DNA of 64,000 bases from Alishewanella tabrizica. GTDB lineage: Bacteria; Pseudomonadota; Gammaproteobacteria; Enterobacterales; Alteromonadaceae. Each line of letters opens with the position of its first letter. Position 1 is the stretch's first letter. A program made the position numbers and the translations under genes. The stretch spans positions 1 to 64,000 of the forward strand of contig NZ_BMYR01000003.1 of assembly GCF_014652375.1 (NCBI RefSeq), in the 5' to 3' direction. The notes under the pieces were generated by a model. The model was not told the DNA's origin. It did not search any database and saw nothing but the letters and a program-made list of their open reading frames with translations. Shown one piece after another: positions 1 to 8,707 of the stretch.

Positions 1-124
1 GCGGCGATTTACAAATGTCAGTACTGAAATCAGCTTACACATCTTGGCATACAACCTGAAACGGATGATATCGATTTGGGGTGTTGCGGGGTTACAAATG
101 AAGTTCAAGGAGCTTTATCAATAG
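1..124 (+). CDS. IS1182-type transposase, C-terminal end (cut by window edge)
   Basis: Reading from base 2, the open frame runs to a TAG at 122-124. The peptide contains TEISLHILAYNLKRMI, which matches the well-known tail of IS1182-like DDE transposases (T-E-x-S-L-x-x-L-A-Y-N-x-K-R). Only about 40 residues lie inside the window, so the catalytic core cannot be judged and the gene may be intact or truncated to the left. The stretch at about 285-305 (gagtttttacacagcct) resembles the terminal sequence of such elements and may be its right end. The assignment comes from memory of the motif, not from a search. Confidence 0.6.
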   Translation, partial: RRFTNVSTEISLHILAYNLKRMISIWGVAGLQMKFKELYQ

Positions 125-623
125 GCAGGTTGTATTGCGTTTAACGCCCAGCCAGTTACAAAAACCACTTAATTATGTCGATCCCCTCAAATCAAACACG
201 TTAAAAGTCAAAATTGCTCTTAGTTAGCTTGATACAGCAAAATTTTACCGATGCTCTGGATTGACCTGATCAAAAGTCAGGAAATATTGAGTTTTTACAC
301 AGCCTGCGCTCATAGTGAAGATTGTCAGGTTATAAATTAAAACAATCAACGAGGGAGGGGGATTCTGAAATCAGTGTTCATATTAAATCAGAATTGATTT
401 CACTCAAAACCAGAACGAAATTCACTTTGAATTAGAACGCTTGTTATCAATTTGTTTCATGTTGGATTTTCTGCTGAAGAAGTCGCTTCATTTTGAAATT
501 TCCAAATCAACACTCATAAAAGCTTTAATTGAGCATTTTGTATATTTTTTGGGGCCAAAAATGCCATTTATTTTCTTAGAGGCCCCTTTTTTGATATCTC
601 TGTGATCAAAGTGCCCCGAAAAA
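125..623. other. Gene-free stretch between transposase tail and recombinase cassette
   Basis: No open frame of coding character was seen here apart from the IS tail. The left half probably holds the right end of the IS1182-like element. The right half is AT-rich and ends in a terminator-like hairpin at 551-592. A promoter for the cassette that starts at 669 would have to lie here or after the hairpin, but I cannot point to convincing -35/-10 boxes. Confidence 0.4.
551..592 (+). terminator. Rho-independent terminator-like hairpin
   Basis: GGGGCC at 551-556 pairs with GGCCCC at 581-586, followed directly by six T residues. The 24-base loop is long, so folding is less certain than for a compact hairpin. 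It would insulate the recombinase cassette from transcription entering from the IS side. Confidence 0.5.
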
Positions 624-668
624 ATGACATATTATAGGTGCTGTCTAAATTTTTTTGGGATAGCACTT

Positions 669-1205
669 ATGCCACAAGTTTTGTTACATAAAATAAACAT
701 TTTGCCGATTGAGGTGCCTGCTGATACTCATTTACATCTACATCGAGCAGTAGCAGCGCTGTCGAAACGCCAGAAATTAGATATTTTATGGCGTCAGCTG
801 GACTGCTGTCGCGTTATCAAATTTCAACGTGAATTTTATGCATTGGACAATTTTCTACTCATATCAGTGCTGGCAGCACAATTCCCTCAACAACAAATTT
901 CAGTTCTTGAGATCCCTGTTAAAACAGAGAAAGAGTTAAAACAGCGTGTTGTAGATGCACTGATTATCAATAGTCTATGTGCTATTAAACCGACGAAAAT
1001 TCCAGTCTTTGAACGCAGTTGTAGCAGGGAGCACCAAACTGTTGCGATGTTTAATGCAGCACAGTGGTCAGAAAATTTAGGTGTCCATCGCACAACCCTT
1101 TACCCAAAATCAACAAAATCCGATTCTCATCACATAGCTGCACCTGTGGACCTTTGCCTGGCCCTGAAAAAAATTCCACTTCCGAAAAATCGGAGCTTCT
1201 CATGA
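669..1205 (+). CDS. Small protein with HTH-like C-terminal half, first gene of recombinase cassette
   Basis: About 178 residues if translation starts at ATG 669; an upstream in-frame ATG at 624 adds 15 residues but has no clear ribosome site. The family is not recognised. Near the C-terminus NAAQWSENLGVHRTTLYPK looks like the second and third helices of a helix-turn-helix (L-G-V-x-R-T-T-L-Y), so DNA binding is plausible. The stop codon overlaps the next gene's start as ATGA (1202-1205), which indicates translational coupling with the recombinase-like gene. By position it could be a directionality or accessory factor for the recombinases, perhaps equivalent to the small member of Gamma-Mobile-Trio cassettes. 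That equivalence is a guess. Confidence 0.55.
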   Translation: MPQVLLHKINILPIEVPADTHLHLHRAVAALSKRQKLDILWRQLDCCRVIKFQREFYALDNFLLISVLAAQFPQQQISVLEIPVKTEKELKQRVVDALIINSLCAIKPTKIPVFERSCSREHQTVAMFNAAQWSENLGVHRTTLYPKSTKSDSHHIAAPVDLCLALKKIPLPKNRSFS

Positions 1206-3418
1206 TTTCAGAAATTTTTCTCTTTTTTGACATTCCAGAAGATTTCGCGTTCGGGCTAGTAGTATCGCGAATACGCAGATCCGTTTTTTATCTAATGCAG
1301 ATCTCGCCTTGTTCGGAAGCTGAGCGAGATCAACTAAAACATATGTACAACGTATTGGAGAGCATGCGCACTCCGCCTCAAGAGGCACGTAGCAGAAATG
1401 AACTTCATAACCATCTCAAAAATCATCCGTTTTTAGCGACACTGATGCAAATAGGTGAGCCGCACGATAATCCTTATGCTGATGATCAGGTCAACAGACA
1501 GATTGCGCTATTAATGCACCTGTTTGAGTGCCGCGGAGCTGAGGATTACGCCGCATTTCTGGCTTTCAGAAAATGTGTAATTGAATCAAAAGCTACGCTG
1601 CTTACGCTTCCAATTTTACTGGATTTGACGGCCTTAGAAATTCAGCTGAGGCTGCGGCGATCAGAGAACTCTTATCCACAGACGGGCCTGCTTGTTCCAT
1701 TTTTTGCACCAGTCAAACTTCGCAATCAGAGCGAAATGGCACGTGCCAATAACCAGCATAAGCAGCTGATTTATGACTCACCATCTTTAGAATTGTATGC
1801 ATCTCATTCAACTAATGAAAACGCAGAGACAATTAACGAAACTGTCGGATGTGACAGCAAAGTTGCTCTCACGACAGAGCAGCAACGACGACGGTTTCAG
1901 CGGCGATTAAATGGTGCACAGCGAGCCTATTATGCATGTGAAGCTGCGGTTGTAGCTGGCATTCATACTGCGTTGCCAAGTGAAATTAATATGTTTTTAC
2001 AACACGCGGCGCCATACCTGCTGTCAGGAGAGATGTCTAAAATTCAACCAGATACGGCTTGCAACCTGCTCATTTTGTTTTTAGCATTAATTGGCGTTTC
2101 GAATCCAGCAAACATTATATTAGTCAATAAATTAACTAAAATAGATGTTGAGCTGGAGAAGGGAGGAAGCTATTTAGTTTATGAATTTCGGAGTGATTCT
2201 GGTTTCGTCAGGGCTTCATTACAATTACCTGCTAATTTGCTTAAAACAGCTGAACCAAAAACGCACGATCCACGTGTGCACTATATAGCTGGAGAGAGTT
2301 TATCTATCGTTTTGCCCTACCCAGCAACTTTCCTGCTTAATACATTGTTGCGTGGTATTCCATCAAATCGACGCCATCTTAATACTTTATCTGAATTGTG
2401 TCATATCACAGATTCAAAATATACACATTGGTTAAATGAAATTCTGAGGTGCTCCGGATTACATATTAAGGGGATAACAAAAAGGGCTATCGAGAAATCC
2501 TTTCAACAGTATGCCCGCGAAAGCGTCCCAGAAACCTATTTCAGATTTTTGTCCGGCCAGCTCTGCGTCCAGAATCATTATGTTTCTGTTTCTATATTCA
2601 CTTTGTCACAAACGATTACCTCTGCCTGGCGCGAATTCTGTGTTGAAGCAGGGCTCCACTGGCGGAACGCAAATATTTATGAGGCTGGGGAATTAGCCGT
2701 AAGCCATCGTCATTACACTGAAATTGGCTCAAAAATCACTTTGCGCCAAGAAGTGTTAAATGCGATTTTTCATGGTTTGATCAATGGATTAATCGGTTCT
2801 GCTAAAGATTGTATTAATCTTACCGCGTTTTATTTATACATCAGAGTTGCTAGCACTGTGGGACTTAGGCCTACAAAAATGCCATTTCCAACAATTGAAA
2901 ACATGAATTGGGAATTTGGTTGTTTCACTGTTGCAGATAAATCCGTTCGCTCAAAAAACGAGCTTAGGCTAATCATTCTGCCTCGCAGATTAGTCGAATT
3001 GATAACTTTGTGGCGGCGCTGTGCTGAAACTTTCTCGATGTCTAATAATGCTCCGGTGCCAACGCATCTATTAATGCACTGGGATGAAAAATGGGTACAT
3101 TTCGACAGGGCCGTGGTTAATGGCAAACTAGCCCGACTAACTAATGAAAGCATTATAAATCATAGCTTTAGACATACTGCGGCACAGCGGTATCTTCAAA
3201 GCTCTCCTGATTTTAAACAGTCATTGTTGGATATGCTGCTCAATCACAGCCGGGCAGGCGTTAGTGTTTTTAATCGGTTTGCGCAGTCATCACCCGCTCA
3301 ACTGATTCTTTTACAGCAACAGCTGCTAGATAGTGTTGAGCATGAGTATGCCGAATTTGATGAGGCTATTCATAAAAGTCTGACTCAGTTAGCTGGGGGT
3401 AAAAATGCAGTTATCTGA
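1202..3418 (+). CDS. Large tyrosine-recombinase-like protein with Phe at the nucleophile position
   Basis: About 738 residues from ATG 1202, which has GGAG six bases upstream and overlaps the previous stop; in-frame codons back to 1064 are probably not used. The C-terminal third carries the tyrosine recombinase signature: GLRPTK with Arg556, Lys in KSVRSKNE, HSFRH (His654, Arg657) and LLNH (His682). Where the catalytic Tyr should follow, the sequence reads GVSVFNRFA, giving Phe690. The long N-terminal region (about 500 residues) is unrecognised. It overlaps the next recombinase gene by 14 bases. The protein is either catalytically inactive and structural, or uses another Tyr. Paired large recombinases occur in Gamma-Mobile-Trio and related islands. 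Confidence 0.7.
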   Translation: MISEIFLFFDIPEDFAFGLVVSRIRRSVFYLMQISPCSEAERDQLKHMYNVLESMRTPPQEARSRNELHNHLKNHPFLATLMQIGEPHDNPYADDQVNRQIALLMHLFECRGAEDYAAFLAFRKCVIESKATLLTLPILLDLTALEIQLRLRRSENSYPQTGLLVPFFAPVKLRNQSEMARANNQHKQLIYDSPSLELYASHSTNENAETINETVGCDSKVALTTEQQRRRFQRRLNGAQRAYYACEAAVVAGIHTALPSEINMFLQHAAPYLLSGEMSKIQPDTACNLLILFLALIGVSNPANIILVNKLTKIDVELEKGGSYLVYEFRSDSGFVRASLQLPANLLKTAEPKTHDPRVHYIAGESLSIVLPYPATFLLNTLLRGIPSNRRHLNTLSELCHITDSKYTHWLNEILRCSGLHIKGITKRAIEKSFQQYARESVPETYFRFLSGQLCVQNHYVSVSIFTLSQTITSAWREFCVEAGLHWRNANIYEAGELAVSHRHYTEIGSKITLRQEVLNAIFHGLINGLIGSAKDCINLTAFYLYIRVASTVGLRPTKMPFPTIENMNWEFGCFTVADKSVRSKNELRLIILPRRLVELITLWRRCAETFSMSNNAPVPTHLLMHWDEKWVHFDRAVVNGKLARLTNESIINHSFRHTAAQRYLQSSPDFKQSLLDMLLNHSRAGVSVFNRFAQSSPAQLILLQQQLLDSVEHEYAEFDEAIHKSLTQLAGGKNAVI

Positions 3419-6182
3419 ACTACTAGTAACGGCGCTTGCTGATGAGGAGCGCGCGGTTAGAGAGCAAATTCCATTCGCTATCAATGTATTAGAGAGCCAT
3501 CATCTATTCAGAACAGGAAGGGTGGCGCAGCGCTTGCTGGTGAATAATGCGTCAACTATTTATGAGGCAGCGTCAACAGAAAATGAACTCATCGCGTTGC
3601 AGCGAGGTTTGTGGGTGTTATATGAATACTACGCAATAGAACAACCCAACATTTTACCACCGCCACAATTTTTCCCAGTTAAGAAGCTCCCGCCCTTTTG
3701 GAATAGTGACAATCCGCGGCTCTCACTCTGTGAACGAGTAATTGATGCGGCGCGGCAGGGCATCTCGCATCACGACGAAGACCTCAGGCTGCCGTCTATG
3801 CTGCTGCTTTTAGCGAGGTATACAGGGGTCAGTCGATTTAAAGAGCTAAAAGTGCTGTTGCAATCAGATTCAATAACAGTATTAAAAGATGGCGAAAGAG
3901 CAGTTTTTCAAAATGACCTAAATTTGGTTTTTTTAGATACTGTGGGGTTGTTACTTCTGAGACAGTTAAAGAGTTCCTCCTGCATTAAGCAGTTTGTAAG
4001 GCAGCCCGGAAAATTTTTTGAAAAATGGCTTAGTAGTGTTTCGCTATTGGAGTATCAGGGGGACTGGCGAGCTCTGTTAAAAGCGGCAGTTTTTCTGGAT
4101 GCTCCGATTTATAGTCAGACACTCAATCCGCTGTCAAAATCGTTACCATCGCCGCTAATACTGCTAGCACTAACGGGAACTCTCCCTAATATTGCGTTAC
4201 AGCCTGAGCCATCAAAATGCCCGCGCTCAGAACACATCATTCAAAGCGCTGATGATGAGAGCACGGGCCTGCCCAGAATCGGTTTCAGAACTGGCGAGTA
4301 CGATATCGATGCACTACGCGAACTGAATTTTATTCTGACAAAATTTGAGCACGATGAACCAAAGGGGCTCAGAAATTCGTCAGCTTTCAAAGAAGCAAGG
4401 CGTTCTTTAGACGTTCTGGAGACAAATTGCCGTAAAAATTGCAGCTTAATTGTGTATTCGATTGTTATTTATTGCAAAAATCTATTTCTGACAGGGTCGG
4501 CCTGGAAAGAGAATTTGGCAGCATCTTCCGTAAAAAACTATGCGTCAACATTGAAAGTTTTTACGAAGGAGGCTTGGTCGGATAATCATTTAATAAACGC
4601 GGCTCAGTCATGTGAGGCCAAACTATTTAGTCTTACAGAGCAAGTCATCGAAGCGTTTGAAAATATTTCTGCGCCGGACCGGCAGAATACCGTTTCGATT
4701 TTTTGTCAGTTTTTAGAGCAGCGGTCAAAACTGAAATTTTACGATAGTAACCTGTTGGATTATCTGGGCGCTGGGGCCAGTGGTACTCGAGTTCACTATA
4801 TTCCGCCTCAACTATTTGAATCAGCAATTGCAGAGTTTTTGACTCATAGTCCTGCGCCAGAAAAGGTACAGACCTATTGGTTTATGCAGATTTGCTATTT
4901 TCTGGGGCTGCGTTATACCGAAGCGGCTCATCTGCATATTGACGATGTCACTTCCGAATGGATTTATGTTTCTCGCCGAGAGCGCAGAAAAACTCTCTAT
5001 GCCATCAGGCGTATTTCGACCGCGTTTATGCCGGCGCATCTTTATGCAGAGTTTTTGGGTTGGGTTAATAGTAGAAAGGTAGTGTGTGACTATTTATTTG
5101 ATGAAACTGTAATCGACTTTTCTTTAATTCAGGCTTTGCAAATCATTCGTGATCGGTGTGGTATCCCCGATTTCGTAGTCCACTCACTGCGGCATTGCGC
5201 CGCGAATAGTATGCTCTGGTTAATCTCTCTGGCCGTTAGTCAGCGGCTTGATTGGCGTCAGCGATACTATTTTTGCCAAGCATCTCTATTTGACGAGCAA
5301 AATTTAACTCGAGTTAACCTCTTGTTCAGGAGCTTGGGTAGGGAGGTGTCAACATTGATCCCCGTTCTGGAGTTTGTTGCGACACAACTGGGACATTCAT
5401 CACCTGCTATCACCGCCTCATCCTACTGGCATCTGCTGTCACTGCTGAGTTTTGAGCAGAGTCATCTGCGTACATTAACGCCCGACAGAAATGTAGTGTT
5501 GCAGTTACTAGCTGATAATAACTATCGATTTGCTGTCTGGCCAAAACATGCCCAATACGATGAGGCGAGAATTTTTGCTCATGTAAGCAGAGGTTTGACT
5601 GGTGTGCAATCTGTCTGTCGTGAGTCTGACGATACTGATAATACGAGCGTTGCTCAATCATCAGTTCTAGAGTTTTCAGAATACGTCAGATTATTGGTGG
5701 AATATCACACACTTCCATCGACAGTCATTAATGAGCATTTGAAGGCACATTTTTACCAAAATTTTAGGGATTATGATGTCTCCTTCGTCGAAACTGTGAG
5801 CAATCAGCCGGCATGGTTGAGGATATTGGAGCGAGTAAATCAGACCCAGTGGATTCAGCTCAATCGAAATGCTGTTTTAACCGCCGCTGGGATTAGCAGC
5901 AATCCAATAATTCATGATATTCGAACGCTACAGCGTGTATTGCGCACTCTGAGCTTGCTCGGATATCAGGACAATTCATTACTCATCAAATGCTCTAAAG
6001 CAACAGATATTCCGCAATCGTGGTTGCATACACTGGCCCGTTTTAAATATTCAATACAAGAGCATGAAGCTAAGAAAGTTACGGTTGAAATCCCATTTTT
6101 AAAAAGCAAATCAAAAAAAACTATGCTGTTTTGCCAGTTAATCCCACTCATCAAGATTTACCTAGAATATTGCAAGGAGTAA
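3405..6182 (+). CDS. Very large tyrosine recombinase/integrase
   Basis: 925 residues, with ATG 3405 inside the end of the preceding gene. The catalytic set looks complete: GLRYTEAAHL (Arg503), a basic stretch RRERRKTLY supplying the Lys, HSLRH (His593, Arg596), LGHSS (His664) and SSYWH (Tyr674). Typical integrases are about 300-450 residues, so there are roughly 480 extra residues before the catalytic domain and about 250 after it. The C-terminal extension is unrecognised. As the only member of the pair with the nucleophile, it is the likely strand-cleaving enzyme that moves this island. The size and cassette order resemble the GmtZ/VPA1269-type integrases of Gamma-Mobile-Trio islands as I recall them; confidence in that name is low. 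Confidence 0.8.
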   Translation: MQLSELLVTALADEERAVREQIPFAINVLESHHLFRTGRVAQRLLVNNASTIYEAASTENELIALQRGLWVLYEYYAIEQPNILPPPQFFPVKKLPPFWNSDNPRLSLCERVIDAARQGISHHDEDLRLPSMLLLLARYTGVSRFKELKVLLQSDSITVLKDGERAVFQNDLNLVFLDTVGLLLLRQLKSSSCIKQFVRQPGKFFEKWLSSVSLLEYQGDWRALLKAAVFLDAPIYSQTLNPLSKSLPSPLILLALTGTLPNIALQPEPSKCPRSEHIIQSADDESTGLPRIGFRTGEYDIDALRELNFILTKFEHDEPKGLRNSSAFKEARRSLDVLETNCRKNCSLIVYSIVIYCKNLFLTGSAWKENLAASSVKNYASTLKVFTKEAWSDNHLINAAQSCEAKLFSLTEQVIEAFENISAPDRQNTVSIFCQFLEQRSKLKFYDSNLLDYLGAGASGTRVHYIPPQLFESAIAEFLTHSPAPEKVQTYWFMQICYFLGLRYTEAAHLHIDDVTSEWIYVSRRERRKTLYAIRRISTAFMPAHLYAEFLGWVNSRKVVCDYLFDETVIDFSLIQALQIIRDRCGIPDFVVHSLRHCAANSMLWLISLAVSQRLDWRQRYYFCQASLFDEQNLTRVNLLFRSLGREVSTLIPVLEFVATQLGHSSPAITASSYWHLLSLLSFEQSHLRTLTPDRNVVLQLLADNNYRFAVWPKHAQYDEARIFAHVSRGLTGVQSVCRESDDTDNTSVAQSSVLEFSEYVRLLVEYHTLPSTVINEHLKAHFYQNFRDYDVSFVETVSNQPAWLRILERVNQTQWIQLNRNAVLTAAGISSNPIIHDIRTLQRVLRTLSLLGYQDNSLLIKCSKATDIPQSWLHTLARFKYSIQEHEAKKVTVEIPFLKSKSKKTMLFCQLIPLIKIYLEYCKE

Positions 6183-6184
6183 CT

Positions 6185-7396
6185 ATGCTAATTAAATATT
6201 ATATCCTTCGGGAAGTTTTTGAAAATTTTATTAGGGTTGTTTCAGAGTCAACACATCACGATGTTGGGTTATCTAGCTGTACAGAATTACTGTTAAGCAT
6301 TAACCCTGGTTGTAAGGTAATGAAAATTCAGACTCGTTTTGATATTAAACCTGTTCAGGCAACCGTTACTCTCGAGCTGACTGATGTCTGCGAAATGGGT
6401 TTTTGCCAAACAATTTCATATTCAGGGGTTAGTAGCGTTTTACGGTATTTGCCAAAGAGTGAGTTTATCGGTTTAGAAGTTATAAACTCGAATATTAGAA
6501 TTTTTAGTGCGATACAAAACAGTATACTGGATGAAGATGTGGAGCTTAAACCGATTGAAGAGAACTCAAACTACTTTTCAAAAAGTTCCCAACCTGAGGT
6601 ATTAACTAATTATACTGCTGAGCCTGATTGTTATCCGGAACATGCTCTAAAAATAAAGTATAAACATGTTGAAGTAATTTCTAATCTCAATCAGATAGCA
6701 TATTCGAATCATCAGCCGGCTAATACTGTTTTTTTATATTTACATAACGAGTTAGGGGTGTTTATTGAATTACAATCCGGAGAAGTGTACGGAAAATTTC
6801 AATTATCGGAGGAGCCTTTAGATAACGAGTTTAAAACGGTTATGGATTTTGATGGTTTTAAGGCCCTGAAGAATGTCCTTAAAACCATGCTAAAAACCAA
6901 AATGAAGGGGGTGACGCTCTATGCGGCAGAGAACAAAATGATTCTCTCGCAAGATACCATAAATGCCCAATTGCCCTGCATCGGACTAGATCAGACATTT
7001 ACAGCACCGTTTATTAACGAGTCTGAAAGCGGTTGGCTTTACGAAGATCCTGAGAAGCTTGTTCGTATGCTCTACAGATTAGGCGTCAGCTCAAAAAAAG
7101 TCGACGATGTAGTCAAGCTTACAATTTCAGATAACAAAATACAGGGGTTCATTAACACTGAAGCAATGGCCGCTGATCGAGAATTAGTCATATCCTCTGG
7201 TGAAGTTCAGACACTTGGGCAAGTGTTTGATGTCAAACGCGAGTTGTTAATTGCTGCTTTAAAAAGCTTTCATCGCGGGCATTACGTTCGCATCCATGGC
7301 TTTTTAACAGAAGATACGCATATCACAATTCGTTCTACAGTGAATGATGATATAGTTGTCCTAGCAAAAATGACGCATGTTACTGAAGCTTCATGA
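6185..7396 (+). CDS. Recombinase-cassette protein with sliding-clamp-like C-terminus
   Basis: 403 residues from ATG 6185, chosen because AAGGAG sits at 6174-6179 and the previous gene ends at 6182; an earlier in-frame ATG at 6131 lies inside that gene. No named family is certain. The C-terminal segment (FDVKRELLIAALKSF, then VRIHG, ITIRS and a final VVLAKM) follows the order seen in the last domain of bacterial DNA polymerase III beta clamps, and a middle segment (FDGFKALKNVLKTML then GVTLYAAENKMILS) resembles a clamp-domain beta-alpha-beta start. The length is also close to beta clamps (about 370). It could be a clamp-fold accessory that tethers the recombinases or replication proteins. This is pattern reading only. 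A broken second copy of its 3' end lies at 10291-10560. Confidence 0.6.
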   Translation: MLIKYYILREVFENFIRVVSESTHHDVGLSSCTELLLSINPGCKVMKIQTRFDIKPVQATVTLELTDVCEMGFCQTISYSGVSSVLRYLPKSEFIGLEVINSNIRIFSAIQNSILDEDVELKPIEENSNYFSKSSQPEVLTNYTAEPDCYPEHALKIKYKHVEVISNLNQIAYSNHQPANTVFLYLHNELGVFIELQSGEVYGKFQLSEEPLDNEFKTVMDFDGFKALKNVLKTMLKTKMKGVTLYAAENKMILSQDTINAQLPCIGLDQTFTAPFINESESGWLYEDPEKLVRMLYRLGVSSKKVDDVVKLTISDNKIQGFINTEAMAADRELVISSGEVQTLGQVFDVKRELLIAALKSFHRGHYVRIHGFLTEDTHITIRSTVNDDIVVLAKMTHVTEAS

Positions 7397-7769
7397 CAAG
7401 GGGTAAGTTTTGTTAACGGTTAAGTTTTTAATCTCAAAGAACTTAGTCTTGTTTGCTTAGATTATAAAGGGTAGCGAAAGTTGCGCTTGTGCTCTGCGCA
7501 TCCATATTGCGTATTTCGGGATGAACCAGCCAGCGATTTCGGCATGAGTCGGCCACCCTTTTCGGTCTTATCCTGCCATTTTGTTCTTCCTTCTTTTTTT
7601 TATGGACTTTGGCAGTTTTTACTGTTTGCCGGAGTAGACATTACTCGTAAAAGGAAAATGGTAAGGATAGATATGCAAATCTGCGGCCTATCTGAGCAAA
7701 TGGCGTAAGCTACACCACGGCTCACGCTTGATTCGATTCAACGATGGGCGATGATGATGAAATTGTTGA
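7397..7769. repeat. IS-end-like region with short direct repeats
   Basis: Two imperfect 19-base direct repeats, tttcgggatgaaccagcca (7514-7532) and tttcggcatgagtcggcca (7537-7555), are followed by a third partial ttttcgg at 7559-7565. Repeated terminal binding sites of this kind are a feature of IS21-family ends, and the sequence looks like the left end of such an element with the transposase lost. The open frame at 7481-7708 spans these repeats and does not look like a protein. No intact gene is visible. Confidence 0.35.
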
Positions 7770-7945
7770 AAACTTAATTTAAGCTTCATCTATACCGTGC
7801 CTAAAGACAGTTTTTTGTCGTGAGGGATTACAGAAACCAGAGCGTTGACTCAAGGTACTTTACTTCGATACACAAAGATCAAATTGTTGGTCGTTCTCAA
7901 TATGTATTGGTTAAGTACAAATTAAACAACAAGAGGTTTATTTAA
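7770..7945 (+). pseudogene. Signal peptidase I (S26) C-terminal remnant, frameshifted
   Basis: Translation gives VPKDSF up to a run of six T at 7811-7816, where one base appears lost. In the next frame it continues as FVVRDYRNQSVDSRY and then KDQIVGRSQYVLVKYK, to TAA 7943-7945. This corresponds to the last conserved box of type I signal peptidases, VPxxxFFVxGDNRDNSxDSRYxG...IVGRA, with the Gly-Asp-Asn core degraded. No N-terminal part with the catalytic Ser or Lys was found upstream. It is a dead fragment, perhaps left from a mobile element's own peptidase or from a displaced chromosomal copy. Confidence 0.6.
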
Positions 7946-8102
7946 CGACTTAACTGATTATCCCCTTTTAACACTATTAGCAAGAAGCAGAAGGAAGAAG
8001 GATTAAGCAAAATCTTTAGTGCGTATAGTAAGTATAAACAACAGTTGATTAATAAACCTTAAGATAATTTTACTGTAAGCCATTATGTGATTAATCTCAC
8101 GC

Positions 8103-8198
8103 TTAATTTGGGGGAGTCATATCACTTGTAAGGGCAATATAAATAACGATCGCTAAATTAGCTGCAATACCCAGAATTAACCAGCCAAAAGCTGTCAT
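8103..8198 (-). CDS. 31-residue single-pass membrane peptide
   Basis: An ATG at 8198-8196 is preceded on the minus strand by GGAG nine bases upstream. The product begins MTAFGWLILGIAANLAIVIY and ends SDMTPPN. Residues 4-23 form one hydrophobic helix with a short polar tail, typical of small bacterial membrane proteins (regulatory peptides or type I toxin-like). No homologue is recognised. It stands alone between the signal peptidase remnant and the 61-base repeats, so its partner cannot be read from context. Confidence 0.5.
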   Translation of the reverse strand: MTAFGWLILGIAANLAIVIYIALTSDMTPPN

Positions 8199-8342
8199 AG
8201 ATATTATCTCCAATATTTAGATTCATAGCTAATTTTAATCCATAGGTAATAACAAATCCATTTTTATAGTTTCAAGTATTCTATGCTTTTGAGTTCCAAA
8301 TAGCTTGTTTTACATATCAAATGCAGGTTTTATGATAACTGT

Positions 8343-8470
8343 GAGCAGGTTTTTCAAATTCATGCTGTCTGTGAGCGTAAAAGCCCGATGTCATGTATAA
8401 ATTGAGCAGGAAAATTCAAATTCATGCTTAATTTGAGAGCAAAAGACTTGATCCAAGCTTAATTTGAGCG
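8343..8470. repeat. Degenerate tandem repeat, unit about 61 bp
   Basis: gagcagg at 8343 recurs at 8404, caaattcatgct at 8355 recurs at 8417, and gagcgtaaaag at about 8372 is matched by gagagcaaaag at about 8434; a third partial unit (aagcttaatttgagcg) ends near 8470. The repeated word is ttgagc or similar. The rest of the gap (8199-8707) has no gene, but an 8-base inverted repeat ACCGGTGA/TCACCGGT lies at 8614-8621 and 8682-8689, just downstream of the antitoxin gene. The repeats could be protein-binding iterons or an attachment region; the function is unknown. Confidence 0.45.
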
Positions 8471-8707
8471 TAATTAATGCACTATTAATAGCGAGCTTCT
8501 CATAAAGCACATGGATTAACCTTGGTGAGTTAGTATAGAAAGTATAACCACCTTTTTACTCCTCACTCGAGCAAAATGCACACTAAACCCGAGAAGATCC
8601 TCACTTAAACAGAACCGGTGACAGGTTAGCTTAGGTAGCTTGGTGCCAGAAGCAGAAAAACGGACATTCTTATTCTAAATTTCACCGGTTACGAATAACC
8701 GCTTTAG

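Noticed and set aside
7481..7708. 75-codon open frame
   Set aside because: It runs across the IS-end-like direct repeats and its translation does not look like a protein.
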